Program-made: the position numbers and the translations under genes
Notes under the pieces: model-generated
The model's input: the letters and a program-made list of their open reading frames with translations, nothing else
Told to the model about the DNA's origin: nothing
Database searches by the model: none
From: a bacterium
Lineage (GTDB): Bacteria > Patescibacteriota > Saccharimonadia > Saccharimonadales > UBA4665
Direction of reading: 5' to 3'
Assembly (NCBI GenBank): GCA_021783725.1
Contig: JAJXTN010000005.1
Coordinates: forward strand, 1-64,000
Length of the DNA stretch: 64,000 bases
Part shown: piece after piece, positions 16,092 to 25,322 of the stretch
How positions within the stretch are numbered: position 1 is the stretch's first letter
How the letters are laid out: each line of letters opens with the position of its first letter

Positions 16092-16484
16092 TTATTTAGT
16101 TGGTGGCGTAATGTGTGGCTCGGCGCCATAGAACGGCACAACCTGTAGGTCATTATTACCAGCTTGCAAACTTGCTATGCCTTTCTCAATCCAATCTTGG
16201 TGTTGACTAGCGACAATCGGGATACCCAGACTATAGGCCATGGCATTAGCTACACTAATACCGATTCTCAGACCAGTGAAACTGCCAGGCCCTTGATAGA
16301 CTATAATCGCTTTTATTGCCTGCCTATTTTGATGCTGACTATCTAGTAATTTGTCGATTTGCCGTTCAATAGTTTCAGCCAATTCGCGATGAGCCGGCCA
16401 GGTCATATAGGCAAGTTGCCGATCGTCATCGTACAAACCGATTTCGGCTTGTGGCTGATCGGTTTTGATGGTAAATATTTGCAT
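16092..16484 (-). CDS. tsaB: TsaB, t6A tRNA modification scaffold (short form)
   Basis: 130 residues, against about 230 for typical TsaB. The N-terminal actin-like lobe is present with the diagnostic YQGPGSFTGLRIGI motif (64-77) and the A-N-A-M-A-Y helix; the C-terminal lobe is absent. TsaB with TsaD and TsaE makes threonylcarbamoyl-adenosine at position 37 of ANN-decoding tRNAs. It lies 12 nt downstream of tsaE. The loss of the C-terminal lobe may be a lineage trait; the stop is clean and the frame is not obviously broken. Confidence 0.85.
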   Translation of the reverse strand: MQIFTIKTDQPQAEIGLYDDDRQLAYMTWPAHRELAETIERQIDKLLDSQHQNRQAIKAIIVYQGPGSFTGLRIGISVANAMAYSLGIPIVASQHQDWIEKGIASLQAGNNDLQVVPFYGAEPHITPPTK

Positions 16485-16487
16485 ATG

Positions 16488-16501
16488 CTTAACATGTTAA
16501 G
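16488..16501. repeat. Palindrome CTTAACATGTTAAG, copy 2
   Basis: Perfect palindrome spanning the tsaE stop codon and the gap before tsaB. It could serve as an operator or a processing hairpin, or be coincidental. Confidence 0.6.
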
Positions 16502-16961
16502 TGTTAGGGAAGAGATATGCAAGTTTAGCCGGATATTTAAATGTAAGTGACCTAGAGTTTTCACCAGTAGCTTTAATATTCAGCGTAATATGGTCGGCAG
16601 GGATTACAGCATTAGCGATGTTCGGCCACTCAACCACAACTACCGCTTGCGGATCTTGAATAGTTTCGGCCAACTCATTCCTGAGGATACCCGGTTCATC
16701 CAATCGATAAAAATCATAATGATGCATGGTTAAATTGGCCGACTGATACTGATTGCTCAGTGTAAAACTCGGACTATGAACGACGTCCTTACTGCCCATA
16801 CCCTTTGCTAAGCCTTTTGCGAAAGAAGTTTTGCCACCACCTAGATCGCTGACCAATTCGATGACTTCGCCACCACGCAAACGTCGGCCGATAGTTTCGC
16901 CAACGGCTAAAGTATCTTGTAAGCTTGTGGAATTGATTTCCCAAATCTGTTCGGTACTCAT
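16497..16961 (-). CDS. tsaE: TsaE, t6A modification ATPase
   Basis: About 154 residues from the internal ATG at 16961 (MSTEQIW). The P-loop is SDLGGGKTSFAKG, with HSPSFTLSNQY and the MHHYDFYRL box typical of the family, then VVVEWP. TsaE hydrolyses ATP to drive the TsaBD complex. The longer frame back to 17033 is rejected because the added residues do not fit the family. The first 173 nt overlap, in another frame, the 3' end of the upstream lamin-tail gene, including the P-loop codons. A translationally coupled tsaE-tsaB pair is likely. Confidence 0.9.
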   Translation of the reverse strand: MSTEQIWEINSTSLQDTLAVGETIGRRLRGGEVIELVSDLGGGKTSFAKGLAKGMGSKDVVHSPSFTLSNQYQSANLTMHHYDFYRLDEPGILRNELAETIQDPQAVVVVEWPNIANAVIPADHITLNIKATGENSRSLTFKYPAKLAYLFPNT

Positions 16962-18303
16962 ATGCTCCGTATAGTAGCGCGAGGCTGGCCACCAGAGCAA
17001 GTGTCCACGAATGAATTGGTGATGGATTAGCAACCGGCGGATTACTATTGATGGCTTTAGTTGGGGCTGAAGCTGTAGATTTTGATGATTTTGCGGTAGA
17101 CGATGCAGACTTGACGACTATAGGTTTAATGTTTGGTTTAGCGACAACCGGCGTATTAATAATATTTAAGCTTCCTGGCGTAGCACTAGTAGTCCATATC
17201 CATTTATCATTGGCTAGAGCCCAGGCTTGGCCGTCCTTAGCACCATCATAGATAGCCGTTTGCGATATCGTCTCGAGTTCAGAGTTGAGTAATTTCACTT
17301 GGCCGCCACTGTTAGACAGAGTCAAACCGGTTAACTTAGAATAATAAGCCGTGTAACTCATGGGTGCCAGTAAACTGCCGCTGGGCAATACATATGTATG
17401 TAAAGTTGTCGTGCCGGCTTGCAGACTATAGTCGCTAACATCAAAAGGCGAGTTATTGGGATTATATAGCTCGATATATTCATTGGTACTATCGTTACCA
17501 GTGGCTAGGGGGTTGGGCAATATTTCCGTGATCTGGGGAGTTGATAGTCCGATATTGATATCTGGAGTATTGGCTAGTGGCTCGGCAACATCTTCAGAAG
17601 TTGGAGCAACTATAACTAGTGGCGGCGAGCTAACAATGGGATTAATCGTGCTAGGACTGTCAACTTTAGTTGTTGGGCTTGAGACTGCCATTAAAACACA
17701 GCTATTATTGGCATCCGGCTGAACCGCTAACCACGTACCAGAACCAGGTGAGGCGATGTCGGGATTGTATTGATTGGTTAAAGGCTGTCGGAGCAATGAT
17801 GCATTGGTACTGGCTGGCAGAGTTTGGGCACCGCTGGTAGCGGTTTTGGACCAGCCGACATAATCTTGTAAGACTGGGCTAACTGAACCTCCCGGCGACA
17901 CCTGATTGCTAGACATGATCTCGACCAAACCAGCGATCGATGAAAAGCCCAAGGTTGAAGAATTAACCGTCATCTGATAGCACAATAACTGGCTGTCATC
18001 ACTAATCATGTAGTAACCATGGGCCGGCAAACTACCAGTTAGTGGCAACTGCCGGCTACTAGTAGCTTTAGTTAGGTCATAATTATTGAAATATTGAAGT
18101 TGGTATTTGGTCATATCCAGCGATATGTCGGTGGTATTGTAGAGACTGACGAATTGACCATTACTGCTAGTAATCTTGAATTGTGAAATAACTAGCGACG
18201 GTATGGCAACCGATTCAGCATAGGTCAGACCGAGCATCATATTGAGCGTTAAACCAACCATACCCAATAACACTAGTAGTCGTTGGATTGTCTTGAATTG
18301 CAT
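16789..18303 (-). CDS. Secreted lamin-tail-domain (LTD) surface protein
   Basis: About 504 residues from the ATG at 18303 (MQFKTIQRLLVLL), followed by a signal peptide ending near residue 30 (TYAES). Two beta-sandwich LTD-like domains are visible, about 35-150 and about 262-385; the second contains the typical EILPNP-x8-EYIELYNPN start. A Ser/Pro/Thr-rich linker, a single membrane helix (about 435-455) and a basic tail follow, so it is a wall- or membrane-anchored surface protein. The basic tail is encoded inside tsaE in another frame. TACAAT lies 9 nt before the ATG. Partner or ligand unknown. Confidence 0.8.
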   Translation of the reverse strand: MQFKTIQRLLVLLGMVGLTLNMMLGLTYAESVAIPSLVISQFKITSSNGQFVSLYNTTDISLDMTKYQLQYFNNYDLTKATSSRQLPLTGSLPAHGYYMISDDSQLLCYQMTVNSSTLGFSSIAGLVEIMSSNQVSPGGSVSPVLQDYVGWSKTATSGAQTLPASTNASLLRQPLTNQYNPDIASPGSGTWLAVQPDANNSCVLMAVSSPTTKVDSPSTINPIVSSPPLVIVAPTSEDVAEPLANTPDINIGLSTPQITEILPNPLATGNDSTNEYIELYNPNNSPFDVSDYSLQAGTTTLHTYVLPSGSLLAPMSYTAYYSKLTGLTLSNSGGQVKLLNSELETISQTAIYDGAKDGQAWALANDKWIWTTSATPGSLNIINTPVVAKPNIKPIVVKSASSTAKSSKSTASAPTKAINSNPPVANPSPIHSWTLALVASLALLYGAYEYRTDLGNQFHKLTRYFSRWRNYRPTFAWWRSHRIGQRSRWWQNFFRKRLSKGYGQ

Positions 18304-18468
18304 AGTGCAAAGATTGTAGTTCGGTCGATTTCTAACAACAAGCACCAGCGCAATGGAAATACTGATTATCTTAAATATTTAATATTTCAGTGACCCCGAT
18401 AGTCAAAAATGCTTACCCAAGTATATTCCAAAACTCCAGTCGATAGGTATAAGCGCTATAATGTAAGC

Positions 18469-18987
18469 ATGCTACAACTCAGTAAATCATTAGTTAATAA
18501 AACCGTGATGTCGCTCAGGACCGAAACGGTGATTGCTACTGTGCTGAGCCCAATTATTAATCCGAATAATCTCAAGATAGAAGGCTTCTACTGTCAAGAT
18601 CGTTTCGATAACAGCACGCTAGTATTGCTATACCAAGATATCAGGGAAGTCCTGCCCCAAGGTTATGTCGTCAATGATCACGCTGTACTATCGGACCCCG
18701 ATGAACTCATCCGACTCAAGAAAGTCTTGGACCTGAACTTCAACCCCATTGGCAAACAAGTTGTGACCGTCACCAAGCAAAGAGTCGGTAAGGTTAGCGA
18801 CTACGCCACCGAAACCGAAACTATGTATATCCAGAAAATCTATGTCGCCCAATCTATCTTGAAAAGCTTTACCGGCGGTAGTCTTAGTATCGATCGAACT
18901 CAAGTTAACGAAATCACGCCACAAAAAATTATTATCAACGAACTACTCAAAGGCAACCCAGCCACAGCTACAGCTATCGCTACCTAA
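18469..18987 (+). CDS. PRC-barrel-like protein
   Basis: About 172 residues from the ATG at 18469 (MLQLSKSL). The start is set by TATAAT at 18457-18462, 6 nt upstream, which rules out the longer frame and predicts a leaderless mRNA. Two beta-rich segments resemble PRC-barrel modules: SLVNKTVMS-x-RTETVIATVLSPII, and a second around RVGKVSDYATETETMYIQKIYV. Such domains occur in RimM and photosynthetic reaction centres and as free-standing adaptors. The target is unknown. Convergent with recX. Confidence 0.75.
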   Translation: MLQLSKSLVNKTVMSLRTETVIATVLSPIINPNNLKIEGFYCQDRFDNSTLVLLYQDIREVLPQGYVVNDHAVLSDPDELIRLKKVLDLNFNPIGKQVVTVTKQRVGKVSDYATETETMYIQKIYVAQSILKSFTGGSLSIDRTQVNEITPQKIIINELLKGNPATATAIAT

Positions 18988-18989
18988 CT

Positions 18990-19607
18990 TCAGTCTACTG
19001 ACTGATCGTTGTCCGATAATGCGGCTTTGATGTCACCATAGCTAAAGCCTTGGCGAGCCAGATATTGCATCAGTTTCAGATCATCTTGATAACGAGTTTG
19101 GCGCCGTTTGCGACTAATGATTTCCGTCAAAGCAGTTTGTTCAGCTTGTGGTTCACTGCCGACGACTGTCTGGATTACACTATCCTTAACATGTTTTTTG
19201 CGAAGTTCAATGGTAAGCTTACGGCGGGAAGTCGGTTTTAGCAGGCGACGATCGCGAACAAAAGCCTCGGCAAATTTATGGTCATCTATCAATTGTTTAT
19301 CACTTAACTTGCTAAGTATTGACTCTGATAGGGTAGGGGAGGCTTGCTTGCGTTTCAGATATGAGGTAATTTCCCATTCTGAACGTGGTCTAATCGCTAA
19401 ATAATTTAGAACATTGGCATACATCTTATCGTCGTCCGATAACCTTTTATAGTCACCTATTTGGTTTTGGCTCAGCTCCAAGCCGACAACGATATGACTG
19501 TCCAGCAGGGCATCGGCACTAAGACTAAATGAATATTTATCATCAACGAATATCGAGTAGCGGCCTGTCCGCTTCACCTGCTGTTTAATAGCCGTGACTT
19601 TCATCAA
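18990..19607 (-). CDS. recX: Regulatory protein RecX
   Basis: 205 residues with the three-repeat helical layout of RecX, which caps RecA filaments and limits recombination. Recognisable: YLAIRPRSEWEITSYLKRK, DDHKFAEAFVRDR and the C-terminal RQGFSYGDIKAAL. The start overlaps the stop of the upstream nudix gene by 4 nt and recA lies just beyond, giving a recA-nudix-recX operon in which RecX is made with its target. Confidence 0.9.
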   Translation of the reverse strand: MMKVTAIKQQVKRTGRYSIFVDDKYSFSLSADALLDSHIVVGLELSQNQIGDYKRLSDDDKMYANVLNYLAIRPRSEWEITSYLKRKQASPTLSESILSKLSDKQLIDDHKFAEAFVRDRRLLKPTSRRKLTIELRKKHVKDSVIQTVVGSEPQAEQTALTEIISRKRRQTRYQDDLKLMQYLARQGFSYGDIKAALSDNDQSVD

Positions 19608-20119
19608 TAAAACCGTTCGATTACCTCAACAAGCCCATCAGTAACTTCATCTGGATGATTAGAAATGAGTGATTTTATTTCATCTACTGTTAACCATTCG
19701 ATCTTAGCAACTTCATCTTCTTGAATTATGAAATCTGTATTTGGTTTCACTACAACCTTATAAGCTTTGACGAATTGATTTAATTGACGATTCTGATGAA
19801 CATTGTGCGTTTGATAATAGCCCACTTCTTCTAAGGCAACGTTATCTAGACCAATCTCTTCGAATAGTTCACGTTTAGCGGCTGTCTCATAGGTTTCTCC
19901 TACGTCTACATGACCGGCCGCAGAATTATCCCAGCAATTTGGGTAAAGTATCATGCTAGCTAATCGTTTCTGGATCAATACTCTCCCCTGCTCGTCTTCA
20001 ACCATTATTCTAACAATCCGATGAAAATCACCATTTACCCAAACGTTTTTCTTTGAGGCTCCGCCAATAGGTACATCATCAGCTGAAACGACCATTATTG
20101 GAATCTCGCTCATGGACAA
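19604..20119 (-). CDS. NUDIX hydrolase (isopentenyl-diphosphate isomerase-like subgroup)
   Basis: 171 residues. The Nudix box GHVDVGETYETAAKRELFEEIG fits GX5EX7REUXEEXGU. The flanking sequence (VRIMVEDEQGRVLIQKR, YPNCWDNSAAGHV) resembles the IDI/YfcD branch. Substrate not predictable. Embedded between recA and recX with a 2-nt gap to recA and a 4-nt overlap with recX, so it is translationally coupled. Nucleotide-pool sanitation alongside recombination is a reasonable guess. Confidence 0.85.
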   Translation of the reverse strand: MSMSEIPIMVVSADDVPIGGASKKNVWVNGDFHRIVRIMVEDEQGRVLIQKRLASMILYPNCWDNSAAGHVDVGETYETAAKRELFEEIGLDNVALEEVGYYQTHNVHQNRQLNQFVKAYKVVVKPNTDFIIQEDEVAKIEWLTVDEIKSLISNHPDEVTDGLVEVIERFY

Positions 20120-20121
20120 CT

Positions 20122-21171
20122 CTATTCTTTGGCGGCGGCAATGGCGGCGTCGCGGACTTTCTTGGAGATTTCTTCCATAACTTTTGGATTATCTTGTAGG
20201 TATTGTTTGGCGGCTTCTCTTCCCTGACCAATTTTTTCACCATTATAGGCGAACCAAGCTCCGGCTTTATCGACGATATCATGATTGGTAGCTAGATCGA
20301 GAATATCGCCACTGGCGCTAATGCCTTGGTTATACATGATGTCAAATTCGGCCTCACGGAAGGGTGGGGCAATCTTATTCTTGACAACCTTAACTCTAGT
20401 CCGATTACCGATAACTTCATCGCCTTGTTTGATTTGACCAATGCGCCGAATATCCATTCGCACTGATGCATAGAATTTCAGGGCGTTACCACCGGTAGTT
20501 GTCTCTGGATTACCGAACATAACACCAATTTTCATACGAATCTGGTTGATGAATATAACGGTAGCTTTACTGCGCGATATAACACCAGTCAACTTACGCA
20601 GTGCCTGACTCATCAAACGGGCTTGGAGTCCCATATGACTATCGCCCATATCACCTTCGATTTCAGCCCGCGGTACGAGAGCAGCGACCGAGTCAACAAC
20701 TATCAAATCGACAGCATTGGAACGCACCAAAGTCTCAACAATTTCTAAAGCTTGCTCGCCATTATCGGGCTGGGACAATAGTAAGTTTTCGACGTCAACA
20801 CCTATGCGTTTGGCGTAGGCCGGATCAAGGGCATGTTCGGCATCGATGAAAGCCGCCGTGCCGCCAGCTTTTTGAACTTGAGCGATGGCGTGAAGAGTTA
20901 GTGTTGTTTTACCCGAAGATTCCGGGCCATAGATTTCGACAACTCGACCTTTAGGAATACCGCCGCCTAGAGCTAAATCCAATGACAAACTTCCGGTCGG
21001 AATACATTCTACAGCCACCGCGTAGGATTCGCCCATTTTCATGATCGAGCCTTTGCCGAATTGTTTTTCGATCGTCTCCATGGCCAAATCTAGAGCTTTG
21101 GCTCGGCCAACAGTTACTGAATTTGACTCACTGGATTCTTTGGTTGCTTTAATCGCTTTTTTGTCGGCCAT
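20122..21171 (-). CDS. recA: Recombinase RecA
   Basis: 349-residue DNA-strand-exchange ATPase. Walker [10 protein letters not shown] (82-90), the MAW-type signature, Walker [11 protein letters not shown], the loop L1 region [15 protein letters not shown] and loop L2 [28 protein letters not shown] are all intact. It starts at a well-placed ATG preceded by a GAGGAG Shine-Dalgarno. It heads the recA-nudix-recX operon. No LexA-type operator was recognised upstream. Confidence 0.97.
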   Translation of the reverse strand: MADKKAIKATKESSESNSVTVGRAKALDLAMETIEKQFGKGSIMKMGESYAVAVECIPTGSLSLDLALGGGIPKGRVVEIYGPESSGKTTLTLHAIAQVQKAGGTAAFIDAEHALDPAYAKRIGVDVENLLLSQPDNGEQALEIVETLVRSNAVDLIVVDSVAALVPRAEIEGDMGDSHMGLQARLMSQALRKLTGVISRSKATVIFINQIRMKIGVMFGNPETTTGGNALKFYASVRMDIRRIGQIKQGDEVIGNRTRVKVVKNKIAPPFREAEFDIMYNQGISASGDILDLATNHDIVDKAGAWFAYNGEKIGQGREAAKQYLQDNPKVMEEISKKVRDAAIAAAKE

Positions 21172-21423
21172 GATGTACTCCTCTAGTTATACAGTCCTAA
21201 AACTTGCTTATATACGTACTTAATAGTTTAGCACTATAACCCCTGACCCAGTTTAGTGAAAATTGCTACAGCTTAACAGAGTAGACAATTTTACAAAAAT
21301 TAATTATTAATTAACTTATTGTCGAGAGTAAATGCTTACGTTTTTAACACTGGCCTGCTAGAATATGTCCAGGATGGGTGAACATACAAAGTCAAAATTA
21401 CCAAGTGTACTAGAGGTTAAGCG

Positions 21424-23226
21424 ATGCGAATCCCTGATTCTCTAGTCGAAAAACTGCTGAGCCATAGCACCAAAACCACCAAGGAACAGTTGGCCAGTTT
21501 GCGTGAGCAAGAAGCTACCGAGAAAAAGCCTCTTCAAGACTTGGCAGTTATCAACAATCTCATATCAGAAAAAGATCTGACCAAGCTATACGCCGAAGAG
21601 ATTGAAATTCCGTTTGTTGAACTAGTTGCCAAGGACATCAAGCACGACGTTTTGAAATTACTGCCGGAGCGTATCGCCCGACAATACAACGCAGTGGTGT
21701 TTGATGTTGATGAGAATAACACCAAAATGGTGGCCATGCAGGATCCTGACGATATTCAGGCTTTGAATTTCTTGCAGAAGCAGTTAGGGACAGGCATAAA
21801 AGTTCACATAACTACCAGTAGTCTACTGCAAGCGGCCCTCGACCAATACCGCGGGAACATTAGCAGTGAGCTCACCAAAGTTATCGCTACCGAAGACGAA
21901 GCTGATGATTCCGAAGAGGTCAGCGAAGAGGACTTGGCCGAGGATTCACCAGTCGCTCAAACGGTCAACATTATCATCGAATATGGCGTCAAAGCTGGCG
22001 CTAGTGACATTCACATCGAACCACGCGAAGATTTTGTAGTAGTTCGCTATCGTATCGATGGCATGCTGAGAGAAGCCAACAAATTGCCACGAAAACTACT
22101 CGGCGCTCTCGTTAGTCGTATAAAAATATTAAGTAATTTGAAAATTGACGAGAAACGATCACCCCAAGATGGTCGTTTCAAAGTCGAAGTTAGTGGCCAA
22201 ATCTATGCCCTTCGAGTGTCTACCCTACCGATTCTGGATGGCGAAAAAGTAGTCATGCGTATTTTGAATGAGAGTAGTAAACCGGCCGACTTCACCGAAC
22301 TGGGATTCTGGGGCAAAGCTCTAGCCGACCTAAAGAACGCCATAGTCCAACCACACGGCATGGTGTTAGTGACTGGGCCGACCGGTTCGGGTAAATCGAC
22401 CACTCTTTTTAGCGTTTTGAGTGTGTTGAATACGCCGAATGTCAACATTTCAACAGTTGAAGACCCGATCGAATATCATGTCATCGGTGCCAACCAAACT
22501 CAAGTTAATCCGATAGCCGGCATGACCTTTTCCAATGGCCTTAGGGCCCTACTACGCCAAGATCCAAACATTATCATGATTGGGGAGATTCGCGATGGCG
22601 AAACCGCCGACTTAGCCGTCCAAGCTTCGCTGACCGGTCACTTAGTATTTAGCACTCTGCACACTTCCAACGCCGCCACTTGTCTGCCCCGACTACTTGA
22701 CATGGGTGTTGAGCCTTTCCTGATAGCCAGCACGGTGCGAGTCGTCGTCGCTCAACGTTTAGTACGGCGGTTATGTTTCGACTGTCGCGAACCATTTACA
22801 CCCGATGCTCCGACCATGAAACAAATCGAAAAAAGTTTTCGTCTCGACCAGAACGGTGGCATGAAACGCATGAACGAGCTAGAAGTGTTAGCCATGAATG
22901 ATGGAATCGGCAAATCTAGTAAAACCAAATCCGCCACCGACGATTTAGGCTCAACCACCAGTAGTATTAACAAACTGTGGAAAGCTCATGACGACGGCTG
23001 TGACAGCTGTAATCATAACGGTTACAAAGGCCGCATCGGTATCTACGAAGTGTTATCCAATTCACCAGAGATTCAGAAACTGATTGTTTCCAGTAGCGCC
23101 AGTGAGAATATTGAACAAACGGCTATCAGTGAAGACATGTTGACTATGAAACTCGACGGTTTTATCAAATCACTTCGTGGTGAAACGACAATCGAAGAGA
23201 TATTAAGAGTAACTTCACAGGACTAA
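21424..23226 (+). CDS. pilB: Type IV pilus extension ATPase PilB (GspE family)
   Basis: 600 residues. An MshEN/GspE N-terminal domain occupies about 15-150, followed by an acidic linker (about 155-175). The ATPase domain has Walker A GPTGSGKST (about 316-324), Asp box, and the Walker B/His box IIMIGEIRDGETADLAVQASLTGHLVFSTLH. A zinc site is formed by CFDC and CDSC-NHNG in the C-terminal part; the two CxxC halves are separated by an unusually long Ser/Lys-rich insert (about 470-530). It powers pilin polymerisation at the inner face of the membrane. pilC starts 1 nt after it. No retraction ATPase PilT is in the window. Confidence 0.95.
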   Translation: MRIPDSLVEKLLSHSTKTTKEQLASLREQEATEKKPLQDLAVINNLISEKDLTKLYAEEIEIPFVELVAKDIKHDVLKLLPERIARQYNAVVFDVDENNTKMVAMQDPDDIQALNFLQKQLGTGIKVHITTSSLLQAALDQYRGNISSELTKVIATEDEADDSEEVSEEDLAEDSPVAQTVNIIIEYGVKAGASDIHIEPREDFVVVRYRIDGMLREANKLPRKLLGALVSRIKILSNLKIDEKRSPQDGRFKVEVSGQIYALRVSTLPILDGEKVVMRILNESSKPADFTELGFWGKALADLKNAIVQPHGMVLVTGPTGSGKSTTLFSVLSVLNTPNVNISTVEDPIEYHVIGANQTQVNPIAGMTFSNGLRALLRQDPNIIMIGEIRDGETADLAVQASLTGHLVFSTLHTSNAATCLPRLLDMGVEPFLIASTVRVVVAQRLVRRLCFDCREPFTPDAPTMKQIEKSFRLDQNGGMKRMNELEVLAMNDGIGKSSKTKSATDDLGSTTSSINKLWKAHDDGCDSCNHNGYKGRIGIYEVLSNSPEIQKLIVSSSASENIEQTAISEDMLTMKLDGFIKSLRGETTIEEILRVTSQD

Positions 23227-23227
23227 T

Positions 23228-24547
23228 ATGCAGTTTAATTATAAAGCCACGACCAAAGACGGACGATCGATCTCCGGTTCGGCTGAAGCCGCCGATCGCC
23301 AAGCGTTGATTGCTATGTTGCGCAAACAAGATGTCCATCCAATTCTTATCGAAAGTGCTGGTAAAAAGAAGAAATCAAAAAATGGTGGGTTGTTCGGTCC
23401 CCCGAAAAAAGTCAAATTGATGGATTTGGTGATATTCACCCGCCAGTTATCGACCATGATATCGGCCGGTGTACCGTTAACCCGCTCGCTTGCCGCTCTC
23501 CAAAGCGATTCCGAGAACCCATACATGCACGAAGTGTTAGCGACCGTCACTAAAGAAGTTGAGAGTGGCGCCCCTTTAGGCGACGCTTTTGCAAAATTTC
23601 CGAATGTTTTCTCTGACGTTTACGTCAATATGGTTCGCGCCGGCGAAGAAGGCGGTATCCTCGATGAGATTCTCGGCCGATTAGCCACCCAAGTCGAACA
23701 AGACGCTTCGATTCGGAAAAAAATTAAAAGTGCCATGATGTATCCGATAGTAATACTGTCGATTACCATCGTTGCCTTTTTCGGCGTCATGCTATTTATC
23801 GTACCGAAATTAGGTGGCATTTTGTTGAGTCTTGGCGGACCAAATGCCAAATTGCCCATCTACACACAAGTTTTGTTGAATATCAGCCACTTTTGTGTGA
23901 CTTCCAGTATTGTCAATTCCATACCGTTTTATCACTTTTTCGCCAGCTTAATGCCGATCCCGATTTTGAGATCGATCTTGTTGGGTATTCCAAACTTAAT
24001 TTTTATCCTAGCCCTAGGCTTGGTCATTACCATTTATGTTTTGCGATATATCAAAACACCCAAGGGAAAATACCAGTTTCACGCTTTGCTATTACGCACA
24101 CCAGTTGTCAAAACAGTCATATTAAAAATCGCTATCGCCCGCTTCTCACGAACATTCGCATCGCTAATGTCATCGGGGGTCAGCGTGCTTGATGCTTTAG
24201 AAGTGACCGGTGCGGCCCTTGGCAACAAAGTCATCGAAGAAGAATTGCGATTAGCGGCCATAGAAGTCAAAAACGGTAAGCAATTGAGTGAGCCATTAAG
24301 CCATAGCAAACATTTCCCGCCGATTGTAGCCCAGATGTTAATGGTCGGTGAAGAAACTGGCAAGATTGATACCGTGCTGGTCAAAATAGCCGATTTCTAC
24401 GAAGAGGAAGTGTCAGTGCTGATAGACGGCCTCGCGGCTATCATTGAACCGATCATGATTATATTCCTGGGGGCAGGTGTTGGTCTGATTGCCGCTTCAG
24501 TGATGGGACCAATTGCCAATCTTTCCAAGAACATCGGTAACAGTTAA
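23228..24547 (+). CDS. pilC: Type IV pilus platform protein PilC (GspF family)
   Basis: 439 residues with the duplicated GspF domain: first copy FTRQLSTMISAGVPLTRSL, second copy FSRTFASLMSSGVSVLDAL. Three strongly hydrophobic segments (about 173-200, 245-275 and 405-430) anchor it in the membrane. It couples PilB to the growing pilus. A Lys-rich linker (about 40-55) precedes the first domain. Cotranscribed with pilB; the pilin promoter lies just after it. Confidence 0.95.
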   Translation: MQFNYKATTKDGRSISGSAEAADRQALIAMLRKQDVHPILIESAGKKKKSKNGGLFGPPKKVKLMDLVIFTRQLSTMISAGVPLTRSLAALQSDSENPYMHEVLATVTKEVESGAPLGDAFAKFPNVFSDVYVNMVRAGEEGGILDEILGRLATQVEQDASIRKKIKSAMMYPIVILSITIVAFFGVMLFIVPKLGGILLSLGGPNAKLPIYTQVLLNISHFCVTSSIVNSIPFYHFFASLMPIPILRSILLGIPNLIFILALGLVITIYVLRYIKTPKGKYQFHALLLRTPVVKTVILKIAIARFSRTFASLMSSGVSVLDALEVTGAALGNKVIEEELRLAAIEVKNGKQLSEPLSHSKHFPPIVAQMLMVGEETGKIDTVLVKIADFYEEEVSVLIDGLAAIIEPIMIIFLGAGVGLIAASVMGPIANLSKNIGNS

Positions 24548-24571
24548 AACGATATGTTATCCACAACACTA

Positions 24572-24599
24572 TTGACCTCTTACTACTTATGTTTATAAT
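24572..24599 (+). promoter_or_regulatory. Major pilin promoter
   Basis: TTGACC (24572-24577), 16-nt spacer, TATAAT (24594-24599): among the strongest promoters in the window. An untranslated leader of about 80 nt contains a hairpin at 24614-24635 (GAT loop) and ends in an AGAAGGGTGGG ribosome-binding region. Confidence 0.8.
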
Positions 24600-24682
24600 C
24601 ATATTCAGAACTTGCAGTAGAGCGATGCTCTGCAGCTAAGGTCATAAGTAATAAAACTATAAGAAAGAAGGGTGGGTCCTTT

Positions 24683-25183
24683 ATGATCTCTCTCAAGAAA
24701 AATAATAAGGGCTTCACGATTGTTGAACTTTTAATCGTGATTGTCGTAATTGGTATATTGGCGCTACTCGTCATTACTACCTACAGTGGTATTCAAGCTA
24801 AAGCACGTAACGCGAAACGCGCGGCTGACTTATTGTCACTCCAAACGCAACTCGAAGCTTACTTTACGCAAGCCAGTCACTATCCATCGTTGACTGACAT
24901 GAACACCGGAACATCGGCTACGACCAACGCCAGTTCTACTTGGGTTACGACTAACATGAAGAGCTTAGACCAAAATGCTATGGTCGATCCTTCGAACCCT
25001 TACAGCAGTAAGAACTTGGCCGCCGCTCCAGTTGCCAAATCATACTCTTACCAACCGACACAAAGTGATGGTGTAACGAGTTGTGAAACAGATGACACGA
25101 CCTGTGCCAAATACACCCTAACAGCTACCTACGAAGGTACCTACAACGGTTCTACTACAGACGTCAAATCTAACTTAGACTAG
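24683..25183 (+). CDS. Major type IV pilin (prepilin)
   Basis: 166 residues. The leader MISLKKNNKG precedes FTIVELLIVIVVIGIL, the classic class III signal with Glu5 and a hydrophobic assembly helix. The globular part has a Cys pair near the C-terminus (CETDDTTC) forming a likely disulfide-bounded D-region, and is rich in Thr and Ser. Its own strong promoter, long leader and terminator mark it as the highly expressed structural subunit. Processed by PilD, which is not encoded in this window. Confidence 0.93.
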   Translation: MISLKKNNKGFTIVELLIVIVVIGILALLVITTYSGIQAKARNAKRAADLLSLQTQLEAYFTQASHYPSLTDMNTGTSATTNASSTWVTTNMKSLDQNAMVDPSNPYSSKNLAAAPVAKSYSYQPTQSDGVTSCETDDTTCAKYTLTATYEGTYNGSTTDVKSNLD

Positions 25184-25205
25184 TAGAAATCTACTTAAGT
25201 TATAT

Positions 25206-25232
25206 AAAAACCCGGGGTTATCTCGGGTTTTT
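25206..25232 (+). terminator. Terminator after major pilin
   Basis: AAAAACCCG pairs with CGGGTTTTT. It separates abundant pilin mRNA from the minor-pilin genes downstream. Confidence 0.85.
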
Positions 25233-25322
25233 ATATTTATCCAGCAACACTGATCATTACTTCCATCGGTCAAGCAGTTAATGCTGTTTAAAAGTATTTA
25301 ATCCTATATAATTAGCATAAGC

